Shown: positions 16,790 through 24,669 of the stretch, in pieces
Numbering within the stretch: the first letter of the stretch is position 1
How the letters are laid out: each line of letters begins with the position of its first letter
Source of the DNA: Opitutia bacterium
GTDB lineage: Bacteria > Verrucomicrobiota > Verrucomicrobiia > Opitutales > Opitutaceae
Assembly (NCBI GenBank): GCA_016187945.1
Contig: JACPIT010000001.1
Location: forward strand, 124,001 to 188,000
Length of the DNA stretch: 64,000 nt
Reading direction: 5' to 3'
Program-made: the position numbers and the translations under genes
Notes under the pieces: model-generated
The model's database searches: none
Told to the model about the DNA's origin: nothing
Seen by the model: only the letters and a program-made list of their open reading frames with translations

Positions 16790-19384
16790 TTATTCCGCGC
16801 GGAGCGCGTCGAGCGGGTTCACGCGGGTCGCGCGCACGGCCGGCAGCCAGCACGCAGCGAGCGACGCGATCGCAAACGCCACCGCGGCGCCGCCGAACAC
16901 CCACGCGTCGAACGGCGCGATGTCGACGAACAGCGCCGCCATCGCGCGCCCGACGCCGAGCGCGAGCAGAAGACCGCAGCCGATGCCGCTGAACGCCACC
17001 ACCGCGCCCTCGCGCAGGATCATCGCGCGCACTGCGCCAGGTTGCGCGCCGAGCGCCATGCGCACGCCGATCTCACGCGTGCGCCGTGAAACCGAGTAGG
17101 CCTTCACGCCGTAGATGCCGACGACGGCGACGAGCATCGAGACGAGTCCGAAGAAACCGAACAGCGCCGAGCCCACGCGCGTCATCCACGCTTCGAGGTT
17201 CGACTCCATGTGCTGCCGAAACGTTTGCACCGAAAACACCGGCAACCCGGGCGCGGCTTCGCGCAGGGCGCGACGGACCGGATCGACGAGCGCGGCGGCC
17301 GCGGCCGGCGTATCGACGGCGGGCCGGAGATGGAAATGGACGTTGCTCTGAAAACCCTGGGCGAACGGCACGAAGATCGTCGTGCCCGGCTGCTTCTCGC
17401 CGAAGCTGGCGCGCGTCGACTTCACGATGCCGACGATCTCGACGGTGCGCGAATCGCCGGCGCGGGCGGCGATGTCCTGCTGCTCGCCGATGCCGCCGCT
17501 GTCGCTCGAAGCCGCGCGCTTCGCGTCGGCTTCGGCCCACTGGAGGCGCTGGCCGAGCGCATCGCCGTCGGGCCAGAGTTTGCGCGCGAGCGCCTCGTCG
17601 ACGATCGCCACCGGCGGCGTGCCGGCGCCTTCGGTTTCAGCCGCGGTGAAGGCGCGGCCGCGAAGCAGCGGGATGCCGAGCGTCGCGAAATAGTCCGCGC
17701 CCACCGAATTCCAGCGCGCGCGAAACGCCAGTCCTTCCGCCGCGGTGGCGGGCTTGGCTTCGGGGCTCGGATTCACGCCCGCGCGTTGGACGGGGCGGTC
17801 GATGTTGACCATGCCGAACGGGACGATCGCACCGATCGAGGCGGACTGCACGCCGGGCAACGCGGCGAGGCGTTCCTGCACGGCGCGGTAGAGATTGCGG
17901 CTCTGCGCCTCGTTGAAGCCGCCGAGGCTCGAGTCGAGTTCGGCGACGATGGTGTTGTCGGCCTGAAAACCGGTTTCGCTGTGCGTGAGGCTCAGCGCCA
18001 TGCGCACGAACAGGCTCGCTGCCACGAGCAACGCGAGCGAGAGCGCGATCTGCGCGACGACCAGCGGGTGCCGCGGCAGCCAGCGACGGCGCGTGCCGCC
18101 GGCGTCTTCGCCAGCCTGGCCCTTGAGATCGGTGAGCACGTCGGCACGCGACAATTTGAGCGCGGGCCCGAGGGCGAAGAACAGTGTCGCCAGCAGGCAA
18201 AACGCGACGCTGGCCCCGACGATCGCGGGCGAGAGATTCGACGACAGGACGAGCGTGATCGGCAACCGCAGCGTGAGTGCGGCAGCGAGCCAGTCGTTCG
18301 CGGTCGCGGCGAAAACGAAGCCGAGTCCGCCGCCGGCGAGCGCGAGCAAGCCGCCTTCGACGCAGAGCTGGCGCACGAGTCGCGCGCGTCCGCCGCCGAG
18401 CGCGAGGCGGATCGCGAACTCCTTGCGCCGCGCCTGGCCGCGCGCGAGCAGCAGTCCGGCGAGGTTCAGGCAGACGACGAGCAGCACCGCGCCGGACATG
18501 CCGAGCAGCACGACGCCGAGCAGCGCGATCGTCGTCTCTTCGCTGGGCGAGGTGCTGGTGCCGAGTCGCGGCAGCGTGCCGAGTGCGACAGTCTTCTCCT
18601 TGAACTCGACCGGGAAATTCCGCTCCAGGCCTACGCCGAGCGCGTCGAGAGCGGCGCTGGCCGACGCGCGCGAAACGCCGTCGGCGAGACGTGCGACGAT
18701 GAAGAGATTGTAGCTGTCGGCGCGCTCGAGCGAGCGCCGCTTCGCGACGGCCTCGAAGTCGTTGCTCAGGCTGTCGAACAGGCTCAGCGGGAAATAGAGT
18801 TCGGGGCCGAAGAGCATCATCGTGCCGCTGAAACCCTCCGGCGTGATGCCGACGACGGTGAAAAGACGTTCGTTGATGCGCACGGTCGAGCCGACTAGGT
18901 CCGGTGCGAAGCCGGTCTTGCGCCAGTATTGATAGCTCGCGACGACGACGGTGGCGTTCGCGCCCGGGCGCTCTTCCGCCGGCGTGAAGGCGCGGCCTTG
19001 GAGCAGCGGGACGCCGAGCGTGGCGAAATAGTTCGCGCTCACGATCGCGGACAGCGAGCGGCGCGTCTGACCTTTTTCGCCGATGCCGACCATCGTCAGA
19101 TTATGCGCCATCACGCTTGAGAAGAGATCGGTGCGCGCGGCGATGTCGCGGTAGAGCGGATACGAGAAAGCGCGGTAGTTCGTCGGCTCCTTGCGATCGT
19201 GCGTGTAGAGCTGCACGATCTGCTCGGGCCGGGCGAACGGGCGCGGGCTGAACGCGAGCGCGTAGGTGAGGCTGAACACGGCGGTGTTCAGCCCGATGCC
19301 GATCGCGAGCACGGCGATGGCTGCGAAAGTGAAGCCGGGGGATTTGGCGAGGAGACGGAGGCCGAAGCGGAGGTCTTGGAGCAT
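16790..19384 (-). CDS. ADOP-family ABC transporter permease (orphan)
   Basis: An 864-residue protein starting MLQDLRFGLRLLAKSPGF. Domain order is as in the other permeases: helix with GIGLNTAVFSLTYALAF, periplasmic MacB-like domain, FtsX block (LLVVCLNLAGLLLARGQARR), second periplasmic domain, FtsX block ending RATRVNPLDALRAE. It carries an insert of about 15 residues (SSDSGGIGEQQD) in the second periplasmic domain that its near-twin downstream lacks. A 56-base gap separates the two genes. Confidence 0.92.
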   Translation of the reverse strand: MLQDLRFGLRLLAKSPGFTFAAIAVLAIGIGLNTAVFSLTYALAFSPRPFARPEQIVQLYTHDRKEPTNYRAFSYPLYRDIAARTDLFSSVMAHNLTMVGIGEKGQTRRSLSAIVSANYFATLGVPLLQGRAFTPAEERPGANATVVVASYQYWRKTGFAPDLVGSTVRINERLFTVVGITPEGFSGTMMLFGPELYFPLSLFDSLSNDFEAVAKRRSLERADSYNLFIVARLADGVSRASASAALDALGVGLERNFPVEFKEKTVALGTLPRLGTSTSPSEETTIALLGVVLLGMSGAVLLVVCLNLAGLLLARGQARRKEFAIRLALGGGRARLVRQLCVEGGLLALAGGGLGFVFAATANDWLAAALTLRLPITLVLSSNLSPAIVGASVAFCLLATLFFALGPALKLSRADVLTDLKGQAGEDAGGTRRRWLPRHPLVVAQIALSLALLVAASLFVRMALSLTHSETGFQADNTIVAELDSSLGGFNEAQSRNLYRAVQERLAALPGVQSASIGAIVPFGMVNIDRPVQRAGVNPSPEAKPATAAEGLAFRARWNSVGADYFATLGIPLLRGRAFTAAETEGAGTPPVAIVDEALARKLWPDGDALGQRLQWAEADAKRAASSDSGGIGEQQDIAARAGDSRTVEIVGIVKSTRASFGEKQPGTTIFVPFAQGFQSNVHFHLRPAVDTPAAAAALVDPVRRALREAAPGLPVFSVQTFRQHMESNLEAWMTRVGSALFGFFGLVSMLVAVVGIYGVKAYSVSRRTREIGVRMALGAQPGAVRAMILREGAVVAFSGIGCGLLLALGVGRAMAALFVDIAPFDAWVFGGAAVAFAIASLAACWLPAVRATRVNPLDALRAE

Positions 19385-19576
19385 GGGAGGGAGGAAACGG
19401 CAACGAGCGTGAAAGTGCGCGGCGGGCGAGCGGGGTGGCTAAGCTCCAAGCTCCAACATCCAAGCTCCAAGAAACCTCCAAACGCCGAGCGCGGGAGGGA
19501 GTCGGGAGAGGAGATTTCGGTGTTGGTGTTTCATTGGGGTTTGGAGCTTGGAGCTTCCCGCGGCTGCGCCGCGGGT
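19385..19576. repeat. Inverted repeat of AAGCTCCAAGCTCCAA type
   Basis: The gap between two permeases holds the tandem unit AAGCTCCAAGCTCCAACATC from 19440 followed by another CCAAGCTCCAAG. It also holds the inverse TTTGGAGCTTGGAGCTT near 19539-19555, about 70 bases later. The arms could form a long hairpin at the RNA level. AT content is higher than in the flanking genes. Confidence 0.7.
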
Positions 19577-22144
19577 TTATTCGGCGCGTAGCGCCGTTGT
19601 CGGGCTGACGCGGGTGGCGCGGCGGGCGGGGAGGAAGCAGGCGGCGAGCGTCGCGGTCGTGAGCGCGAGCGTCGCGACGCCGAGCGCGATCGGATCGGCG
19701 GGGCTCACGCGGTAGAGCACGCTCGCGAGCACCTGGCCGACGAGGAGCGAGAGCACGAGACCGAGGGCGACCGACACGGCGGTTTGCAGCGCGCCTTGTT
19801 TCATAATGAGGCCGAAGACGTCGCTGCGGTCCGCGCCGAGGGCGATGCGGATGCCGATCTCGCGCGTGCGGCGCTCGACGGCGTAGGCTTTCACGCCGTA
19901 GACGCCGACCACGGCGAGCGCGAGGGCGATGACGCCGAAGAGGCCGAAGAGCACGGCGCCGAGGCGCACGATCCAGAGCGTGATGCTGCGCTCGAGCAGG
20001 GCGGTGAACGGCATGAGTTGAAGGAGCGGCAAGGCGGGATCGACGCGCCGCAGTTCGGTGCGGAGCGTGGCGAGTGCGGCGAGGACGGCTTGCGGATCCT
20101 GCGTGGCGACGCGGGTGGCGAGGTAGACGCTGGCGTTGTAGCGCTGGGCGAGCGGGAAGTAGACGCGGCGCGCGGGACCGGCGCTCTGGTTGTCGGTGAG
20201 GTCGTGGCGATGCGCGGAGCAGATGCCGACGATTTCGAGTTCGTTCACGGAGCCGTCGGTGGGCGGCTGGGTGAACTTTACGCGTTGGCCGAGCGCGTCG
20301 CCGTTCGGGAAAAGTTTTTGCGCCATGCCTTCGTCGATGATGACGACCTTCGGCGAGTTCTTGTCGCGCGCCTCGGTCTCGGTGAAGTCGCGGCCGCGGA
20401 GAATTTTCACGCCGATGGCGCCGAGGTAGCCGGGCGTGATGCCGGCTTCGACGCCGCTCGCGCCGGGGCGCGGGGCTTTCGGATCGGTCGTCACGGGCAT
20501 CGGTTCGCTGGCGGGCATGAGGCGCGTGGCGTTGGTGATGTTGCCGTAGGGGATGAGCGTCGTGTAGCCGGCGGACGCGACGCCGGGCAGCGCACGCACG
20601 CGGTCGGCGAGGGCGGCCATGCGGCGCAGGCCGTCCTGTTGCGGCGTGTTGGTGAGCGAAAAATCCATTTCGGCGAGGATCGCGCCGCGCGGCTCGAAGC
20701 CGGTGTCGAGGCCGCTGGCTTTCAGCGCGCCGCGGAAGAACAGGCCGGCGCTGAACAGCAGCACGAGCGAGAGCGTCATCTGCGTCATGACGAGCAGGTG
20801 GCGCGGGGCGAAGAAGCGGTTGAAGCGTCCGCTGGCGGCGGATTCGGCGCCGTTGGCCTTGAGATCGGTGACGACGTCGGTGCGCGCGGCCTTGAGCGCG
20901 GGTCCGAGGCTGAAGACGAGCGTCGAGAGCACGCAGAAGACGATCGTCGCCGCGAGCACGCGGCCGTCGGGCGCGAGGCCGCCGGCGAGGGTGAAGTTCA
21001 TCGAGCTGAGCAGCGCGGTGAACGAACTTTCGAGCAGCGTGTTCGACCAATAGCTGAGCGTGAGGCCGGCTGCGCCGCCGAGGAGCGCGAGCAGCAGGCC
21101 CTCGATGAGGAGCTGGCGGACGATCTGGCCGCGGCTCGCGCCGATGGCGAGACGCACGGCCATCTCGCGAGCGCGGGCGGTGCCGCGCGCGAGGAGCATG
21201 TTGGCGAGATTGAGCGACGCGATCAGGAGCACGACGCCGGCCATCGCGAGGAGGAGCGTGGCGAGCAGGCCGATCGAGCCGTCGCTTTCGGGCGTGGTGC
21301 TGATGCTGAATTTGCTCGGCACGGTGAGCTGGAGTTCGCGCGTGCCCTGCGTGTCGGGCGGCTGCAGCGCGGTGAGGCGCTGTTCGAGGACGGGCAAGCG
21401 CGCTTTGGCGGACTCGATCGTGAGGCCGGGGGCGAGACGCGCGTAGACGTTGAGCGTGTAGTTTTTCAGCGCGGCGAGGGCGCGCAGGTCGGTGCCGTCG
21501 CCGAACGCGGCGGCGATTTGGGAGAACACGCCGGTCGGCAGCCAGACCTCGGGCGCGATGAGCGCGCTGACACCCGAGAAGCCTTCGGGCGCGACGCCGA
21601 TGACGGTGTGGGGCTGGTCGTTCACGCGCAGCGTGGAGCCGACGAAATCGGCGCGACCGCCGAGGCGTTGCCAGAGGGAGTAGCTCGCGACGACGACGGG
21701 CAGGTTGGCGTTGGGACGCGTTTCGTCGGCGTTGAAGAAGCGGCCGGCGGCGGGCTTGGCGCCCATGAGCGGGAAGAAAGTGTCGGTCGCCATGAACACG
21801 AAGCTGCGGCGCATCTCGCCCGGCTCGCGGCCGATGCCGGCGAGGGCGAAATTCACGGCGGCGACCTGCGTGAACACGTCCTTCGCCTCGAGGAGCGCCT
21901 GGTATTCGGTGAAGGAGAACTGGCGATAGTCGCGCGAGGCGTCCTTGCGCGCGGAGAAGACGCTCACGACCTCCTGCGGGCGCTCGAGCACGACGGGTTT
22001 AAGCAGCAGGCCGTTGACGAGGGAAAAGATCGCGGAGTTGACGCCGATCGCGAGGGCGAGCGTGACGATCGCGATGGCGGTGAAGCCGGGGCTCTTGACG
22101 AGGAGGCGAGTGGCGAACCGGAGGTCGTGAAGCAGCGTGGACAT
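19577..22144 (-). CDS. ADOP-family ABC transporter permease (orphan)
   Basis: An 855-residue protein starting MSTLLHDLRFATRLLVKSPG. The first helix contains LALAIGVNSAIFSLVNGLLL; then comes a MacB-like periplasmic domain, an FtsX block (LLIASLNLANMLLARGTARA), a second periplasmic domain, and an FtsX block ending RATRVSPTTALRAE. It is the first of three permeases transcribed together toward 14.2 kb. A twin-palindrome repeat and the terminator of the glycine-rich gene lie upstream of its start. It is more distant from the 14.2-19.4 kb pair than those two are from each other. Confidence 0.92.
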   Translation of the reverse strand: MSTLLHDLRFATRLLVKSPGFTAIAIVTLALAIGVNSAIFSLVNGLLLKPVVLERPQEVVSVFSARKDASRDYRQFSFTEYQALLEAKDVFTQVAAVNFALAGIGREPGEMRRSFVFMATDTFFPLMGAKPAAGRFFNADETRPNANLPVVVASYSLWQRLGGRADFVGSTLRVNDQPHTVIGVAPEGFSGVSALIAPEVWLPTGVFSQIAAAFGDGTDLRALAALKNYTLNVYARLAPGLTIESAKARLPVLEQRLTALQPPDTQGTRELQLTVPSKFSISTTPESDGSIGLLATLLLAMAGVVLLIASLNLANMLLARGTARAREMAVRLAIGASRGQIVRQLLIEGLLLALLGGAAGLTLSYWSNTLLESSFTALLSSMNFTLAGGLAPDGRVLAATIVFCVLSTLVFSLGPALKAARTDVVTDLKANGAESAASGRFNRFFAPRHLLVMTQMTLSLVLLFSAGLFFRGALKASGLDTGFEPRGAILAEMDFSLTNTPQQDGLRRMAALADRVRALPGVASAGYTTLIPYGNITNATRLMPASEPMPVTTDPKAPRPGASGVEAGITPGYLGAIGVKILRGRDFTETEARDKNSPKVVIIDEGMAQKLFPNGDALGQRVKFTQPPTDGSVNELEIVGICSAHRHDLTDNQSAGPARRVYFPLAQRYNASVYLATRVATQDPQAVLAALATLRTELRRVDPALPLLQLMPFTALLERSITLWIVRLGAVLFGLFGVIALALAVVGVYGVKAYAVERRTREIGIRIALGADRSDVFGLIMKQGALQTAVSVALGLVLSLLVGQVLASVLYRVSPADPIALGVATLALTTATLAACFLPARRATRVSPTTALRAE

Positions 22145-22271
22145 GGCGAGGCGTGGGTGCGTGCGAGGAAATCCGCGGGACGGATTCCCGGGACAACACG
22201 GCGCGCGCGCGGGAAGTTGCGGAAATTTTTCGGTGGAGCAGGGACCGCGAATGGACTCGAAAGCGCGTCAA

Positions 22272-22354
22272 GGTGGAGCGCATTGACCTCAATGCGCTCG
22301 GACGTTCGTTCGGCGGCGAGAACCGAGAACGCGTTGAGGGCAACGCGTTCCACC
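22272..22354. repeat. Twin-palindrome extragenic repeat, copy 2
   Basis: Same order as copy 1: hairpin GAGCGCATTGA/TCAATGCGCTC followed by hairpin GAACGCGTTGA/GCAACGCGTTC. One base differs in the second arm (GGGCAACG instead of GGTCAACG). The ends read GGTGGA and TCCACC. It lies between the glycine-rich gene's terminator and the permease start. Confidence 0.85.
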
Positions 22355-22432
22355 ACGGCCGGCCGAACGCGCGAGTCCCGGTGCAATCTCGGCGGAGGTG
22401 GAACTCTCGCCACGAAGGTTGCGACCGCGGGC

Positions 22433-22475
22433 AAAAATGGCAGGGGCGCCTCACGGGCCAGCGAGACGCCCCTGC
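22433..22475 (-). terminator. Rho-independent terminator after the glycine-rich gene
   Basis: Read on the minus strand, a stem GCAGGGGCG.CTC (22463-22475) pairs with GAG.CGCCCCTGC (22440-22452) around a 10-base loop and is followed by a T-rich run (complement of AAAAA at 22433-22437). It lies about 50 bases past the stop at 22524. Confidence 0.8.
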
Positions 22476-22523
22476 TTTCCGATCGAGTGACGTGGCGCGT
22501 CGTCGGAAAACGGTCGGCGAAAT

Positions 22524-23342
22524 TCAGGTCGTTTCGCGGCGATCCCGCCGCGAGGGCGACGTGGTATCGTGGGGCGGCGTGCGGAAGGCTTCGGCGAGAC
22601 AGATCGAGACCGTGCCGTGGCCGCTCTGAAAACCGGGTGTGTTGAGTTGGTTCGCGCCGGCGTTGAACGAGCCCCCGCCGCCGCCCGCGGGGCCCATCTC
22701 CGTGCCGCCGCCGCCGCCGCTGTAGCCGCCGCCGCCGCCCGAGCCGTGGCCGAAAAACGAGCCGCCACCGCCACCGCCCCAGCCGCCGTCACCGCCGTGA
22801 AAGCCGCCGTAGTTGGCGCCTTCGCCGCCGCTCCAGTGGGCGCCGCCGCCGCAATGCGTCGGCAACGAGCCGCGCGCGCCGATGCCGCGCCAGCCAGCCC
22901 CGCCGCCGCCGCTGTAATGGAAATTGGCGACATCGGTCTGGCCGCCGTAGCCATCGGTGCCGCCCTCGCCGCCGCCCACGCCGCCGTCGGCGGTGATGCG
23001 ACCGTCGCTGCCGCCGCCGCCGCCACCGCCGCCCGCCGCGAGCAGCGGAAACGCCGGGCGCGCCCCGCTGTCCGCGCAACGCCACACGAACGACCCGCCG
23101 CCGCCGCCACCGGCTGCGTGTGCGGGTTTCACGCCGGACTCGCCGCGCTGGCCGACGACGATATTCAGCCGCTCGCCGGCGAGGAAACGAAACAGTCCGC
23201 GCACACGCGCGCCCTTGCCGCCCGGGCCTCCACCCGCGCCGCCCTGCGCGCCACAGGCCTCGATGACGTAGAGGCCGTCCTCGGGCACGACGAAGGTTTG
23301 AACGTGGCGCAGGGCAGGAAAAACGAGGAGCTGGGAGTTCAT
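22524..23342 (-). CDS. Glycine-rich protein with ALK/LTK-like Gly-rich domain
   Basis: A protein of 272 residues. Residues 1-25 contain MNSQLLVFPALRHVQTFVVP with no signal peptide. From residue 18, FVVPEDGLYVIEACGAQGG starts a domain resembling the glycine-rich domain of ALK/LTK receptors and its bacterial relatives. A glycine-dominated stretch with long Gly runs and spaced Trp/His/Tyr follows to about residue 240. The C-terminal tail is charged (TSPSRRDRRETT). The ATG at 23342 was preferred to an upstream one because the conserved domain starts just after it. It has its own terminator and stands apart from flanking genes. Export route and function are unknown; the fold suggests a structural or surface role. 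Confidence 0.72.
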   Translation of the reverse strand: MNSQLLVFPALRHVQTFVVPEDGLYVIEACGAQGGAGGGPGGKGARVRGLFRFLAGERLNIVVGQRGESGVKPAHAAGGGGGGSFVWRCADSGARPAFPLLAAGGGGGGGGSDGRITADGGVGGGEGGTDGYGGQTDVANFHYSGGGGAGWRGIGARGSLPTHCGGGAHWSGGEGANYGGFHGGDGGWGGGGGGSFFGHGSGGGGGYSGGGGGTEMGPAGGGGGSFNAGANQLNTPGFQSGHGTVSICLAEAFRTPPHDTTSPSRRDRRETT

Positions 23343-23469
23343 GCCGGGGAATCGCGGAAGGTGACAGGTTGACCGGCGCACCCGACCGAACGGGGCGTCG
23401 AGTGCACATGCGCGATTCCGCGGCGAAAGGGGCCACGGCATTTCCGCGCAAGCGGCAAACTGCGCGGAA

Positions 23470-23498
23470 AATGAAAAGGCCGCTCATTTGAGCGGCCT
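23470..23498 (-). terminator. Rho-independent terminator
   Basis: A perfect stem AGGCCGCTC (23477-23485) and GAGCGGCCT (23490-23498) with an ATTT loop. On the minus strand it is followed by TTTTCATTTT. It ends the gene at 23524-24024. Confidence 0.9.
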
Positions 23499-23523
23499 CG
23501 AAAATGCCGAAATGCGAGGAGAG

Positions 23524-24024
23524 TTACTCGTCGATCTCGATTTCGACCAGCGGATCGATCAACCCGATGTTTCCCGTGGCAACTTCCTGCACGACGATGA
23601 AGAACTCGAAGCTGTCGTTGCGTGTGGCGCGGCAGTGGAAGTTGACGGTGTTGCCGGAGACTGCGCGGCTGGCGAATGTGTTTTCACCGGACGGATCCTT
23701 GGCGGCGGTGGTGGGGGAGCCGAGTTGTTGGAACGAGACGCTGAGGGGGCGATAGGCACGGCCGTCGCTGGAGGCGATGGTGATCTCGAAATCGGTTGCG
23801 GTTTTGCAGACGAAGGTGGGCATGCTTTCGCGGGTTACGAGTCGGACCGTCGGGTGAGGCGTCATCGCCACATCGGCGTCAACGTAACTGGTGGTGGTTG
23901 CCACAGCCAGCGGGCGGAATTTGGTGATCGTAAGCGTGGCTTTCACGACTTCGCCGGCTTGAATGAGCGCGGGAGTGAGGGCAAGAAACGCGAGGGCCGC
24001 AATGCGTAGGAGGAATGTTCTCAT
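23524..24024 (-). CDS. Small exported protein with C-terminal NIGLIDP motif
   Basis: A protein of 166 residues of a family I do not recognise. Residues 1-23 (MRTFLLRIAALAFLALTPAL) form a signal peptide ending at QAG. The mature part looks all-beta, with alternating hydrophobic residues and a Cys pair (FVCKTATDFE and FHCRATRND). The C-terminus IVVQEVATGNIGLIDP followed by an acidic tail is almost identical to that of the gene at 24201-24653, while the rest is strongly diverged. The transcript has its own terminator, and its leader region contains a hairpin and an 11-G tract. Only this member of the pair has a signal peptide. Confidence 0.7.
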   Translation of the reverse strand: MRTFLLRIAALAFLALTPALIQAGEVVKATLTITKFRPLAVATTTSYVDADVAMTPHPTVRLVTRESMPTFVCKTATDFEITIASSDGRAYRPLSVSFQQLGSPTTAAKDPSGENTFASRAVSGNTVNFHCRATRNDSFEFFIVVQEVATGNIGLIDPLVEIEIDE

Positions 24025-24060
24025 GAGTAGCTTTCGATTTTGGGTTTCGCGAGTGGCCCA

Positions 24061-24121
24061 ACCACCGGGAGTCGGTGGTAACCCGCGCACGCAGCTTGCC
24101 CGATTTCAGCGGGGGGGGGGG
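24061..24121 (-). promoter_or_regulatory. Leader hairpin and 11-bp poly-G tract upstream of a small exported protein
   Basis: A 7-bp stem ACCACCG/CGGTGGT with a GGAGT loop lies at 24061-24079, about 37 bases upstream of the start codon at 24024. A run of eleven G (24111-24121) lies 87 bases upstream of that start. Such tracts can vary in length by slipped-strand mispairing and so alter promoter spacing, but they are also error-prone in sequencing. Confidence 0.35.
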
Positions 24122-24146
24122 CAAGCGATTTTTGGCGAGGACGCGC

Positions 24147-24175
24147 AAAAAGACCGACCTCTAGGGAGGTCGGTC
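24147..24175 (-). terminator. Rho-independent terminator
   Basis: A perfect 10-bp stem GACCGACCTC (24152-24161) and GAGGTCGGTC (24166-24175) with a TAGG loop. On the minus strand it is followed by five T (complement of 24147-24151). It closes the kinase plus small-protein transcript. Confidence 0.92.
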
Positions 24176-24200
24176 AAGGCGCCAGTTCGGGGGACAGAGA

Positions 24201-24653
24201 CTACTCGTTGATTTCGATTTCGATCTCTGGATCGATCAACCCGATGTTTCCGGTGGCTACCTCCTGCACGAGGATGACGTAGCTATAGTCGATATTGTAG
24301 TAGTCCGGATCGCAGGAGCAGATGACGGTGGCCTGGCCACCGGTCGGGTCGCGCTCGACCTCAACGCCGGGAAATTGCAGGCGTCCGGCACCGCCGTTTG
24401 GATTCACAAACGAGAATCCAATCAGGACATAGTCGGAACTCGGTAGTTGGTATGTGAGACAGACACTCCCGTCGTAGCCTGCAGGCACCGTGATGACGAT
24501 CTGCTCGCCGTCGCCAGAAAAAACAGGGGTCTGCGGTTGCGGCGAGGTGTTGATGGGCGCAGCGATGGTGGCGTCGATCGACGGGCTCTCGGCGATGGTG
24601 CCGTTCATCGGCACGAATTGATTGATGGTGAGTTGGACGGTGGCGGTATACAT
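24201..24653 (-). CDS. Small beta-rich protein with C-terminal NIGLIDP motif, no signal peptide
   Basis: A protein of 150 residues. MYTATVQLTINQFVPMNG begins without a signal peptide. The middle has Pro/Ser-rich and beta-rich sequence with a Cys pair (VICSCDPDYYNIDYS). The end VQEVATGNIGLIDP plus an acidic tail matches the neighbour at 23524-24024. Function is unknown. It starts 16 bases after the kinase stop at 24670 and is followed by a strong terminator, so the kinase and this protein are almost certainly one transcript. That makes it a candidate kinase-linked partner or output protein. The start at 24653 was chosen because upstream codons lie within the kinase reading frame. Confidence 0.75.
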   Translation of the reverse strand: MYTATVQLTINQFVPMNGTIAESPSIDATIAAPINTSPQPQTPVFSGDGEQIVITVPAGYDGSVCLTYQLPSSDYVLIGFSFVNPNGGAGRLQFPGVEVERDPTGGQATVICSCDPDYYNIDYSYVILVQEVATGNIGLIDPEIEIEINE

Positions 24654-24669
24654 GGGACGGACAGGTTGA

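Noticed and set aside
14094-17099. Long plus-strand open frame of about 1000 codons
   Set aside because: Antisense to permeases with the same low-complexity Arg/Glu/His composition; no recognisable domain or start.
19784-22645. Long plus-strand open frame of about 950 codons
   Set aside because: Mirror of the permease at 19577-22144; composition artefact.
22660-23100. GGC/GCC-rich tract as a simple repeat or assembly artefact
   Set aside because: It encodes the glycine-rich domain with irregular spacing of other residues and keeps an open frame, so it is coding.
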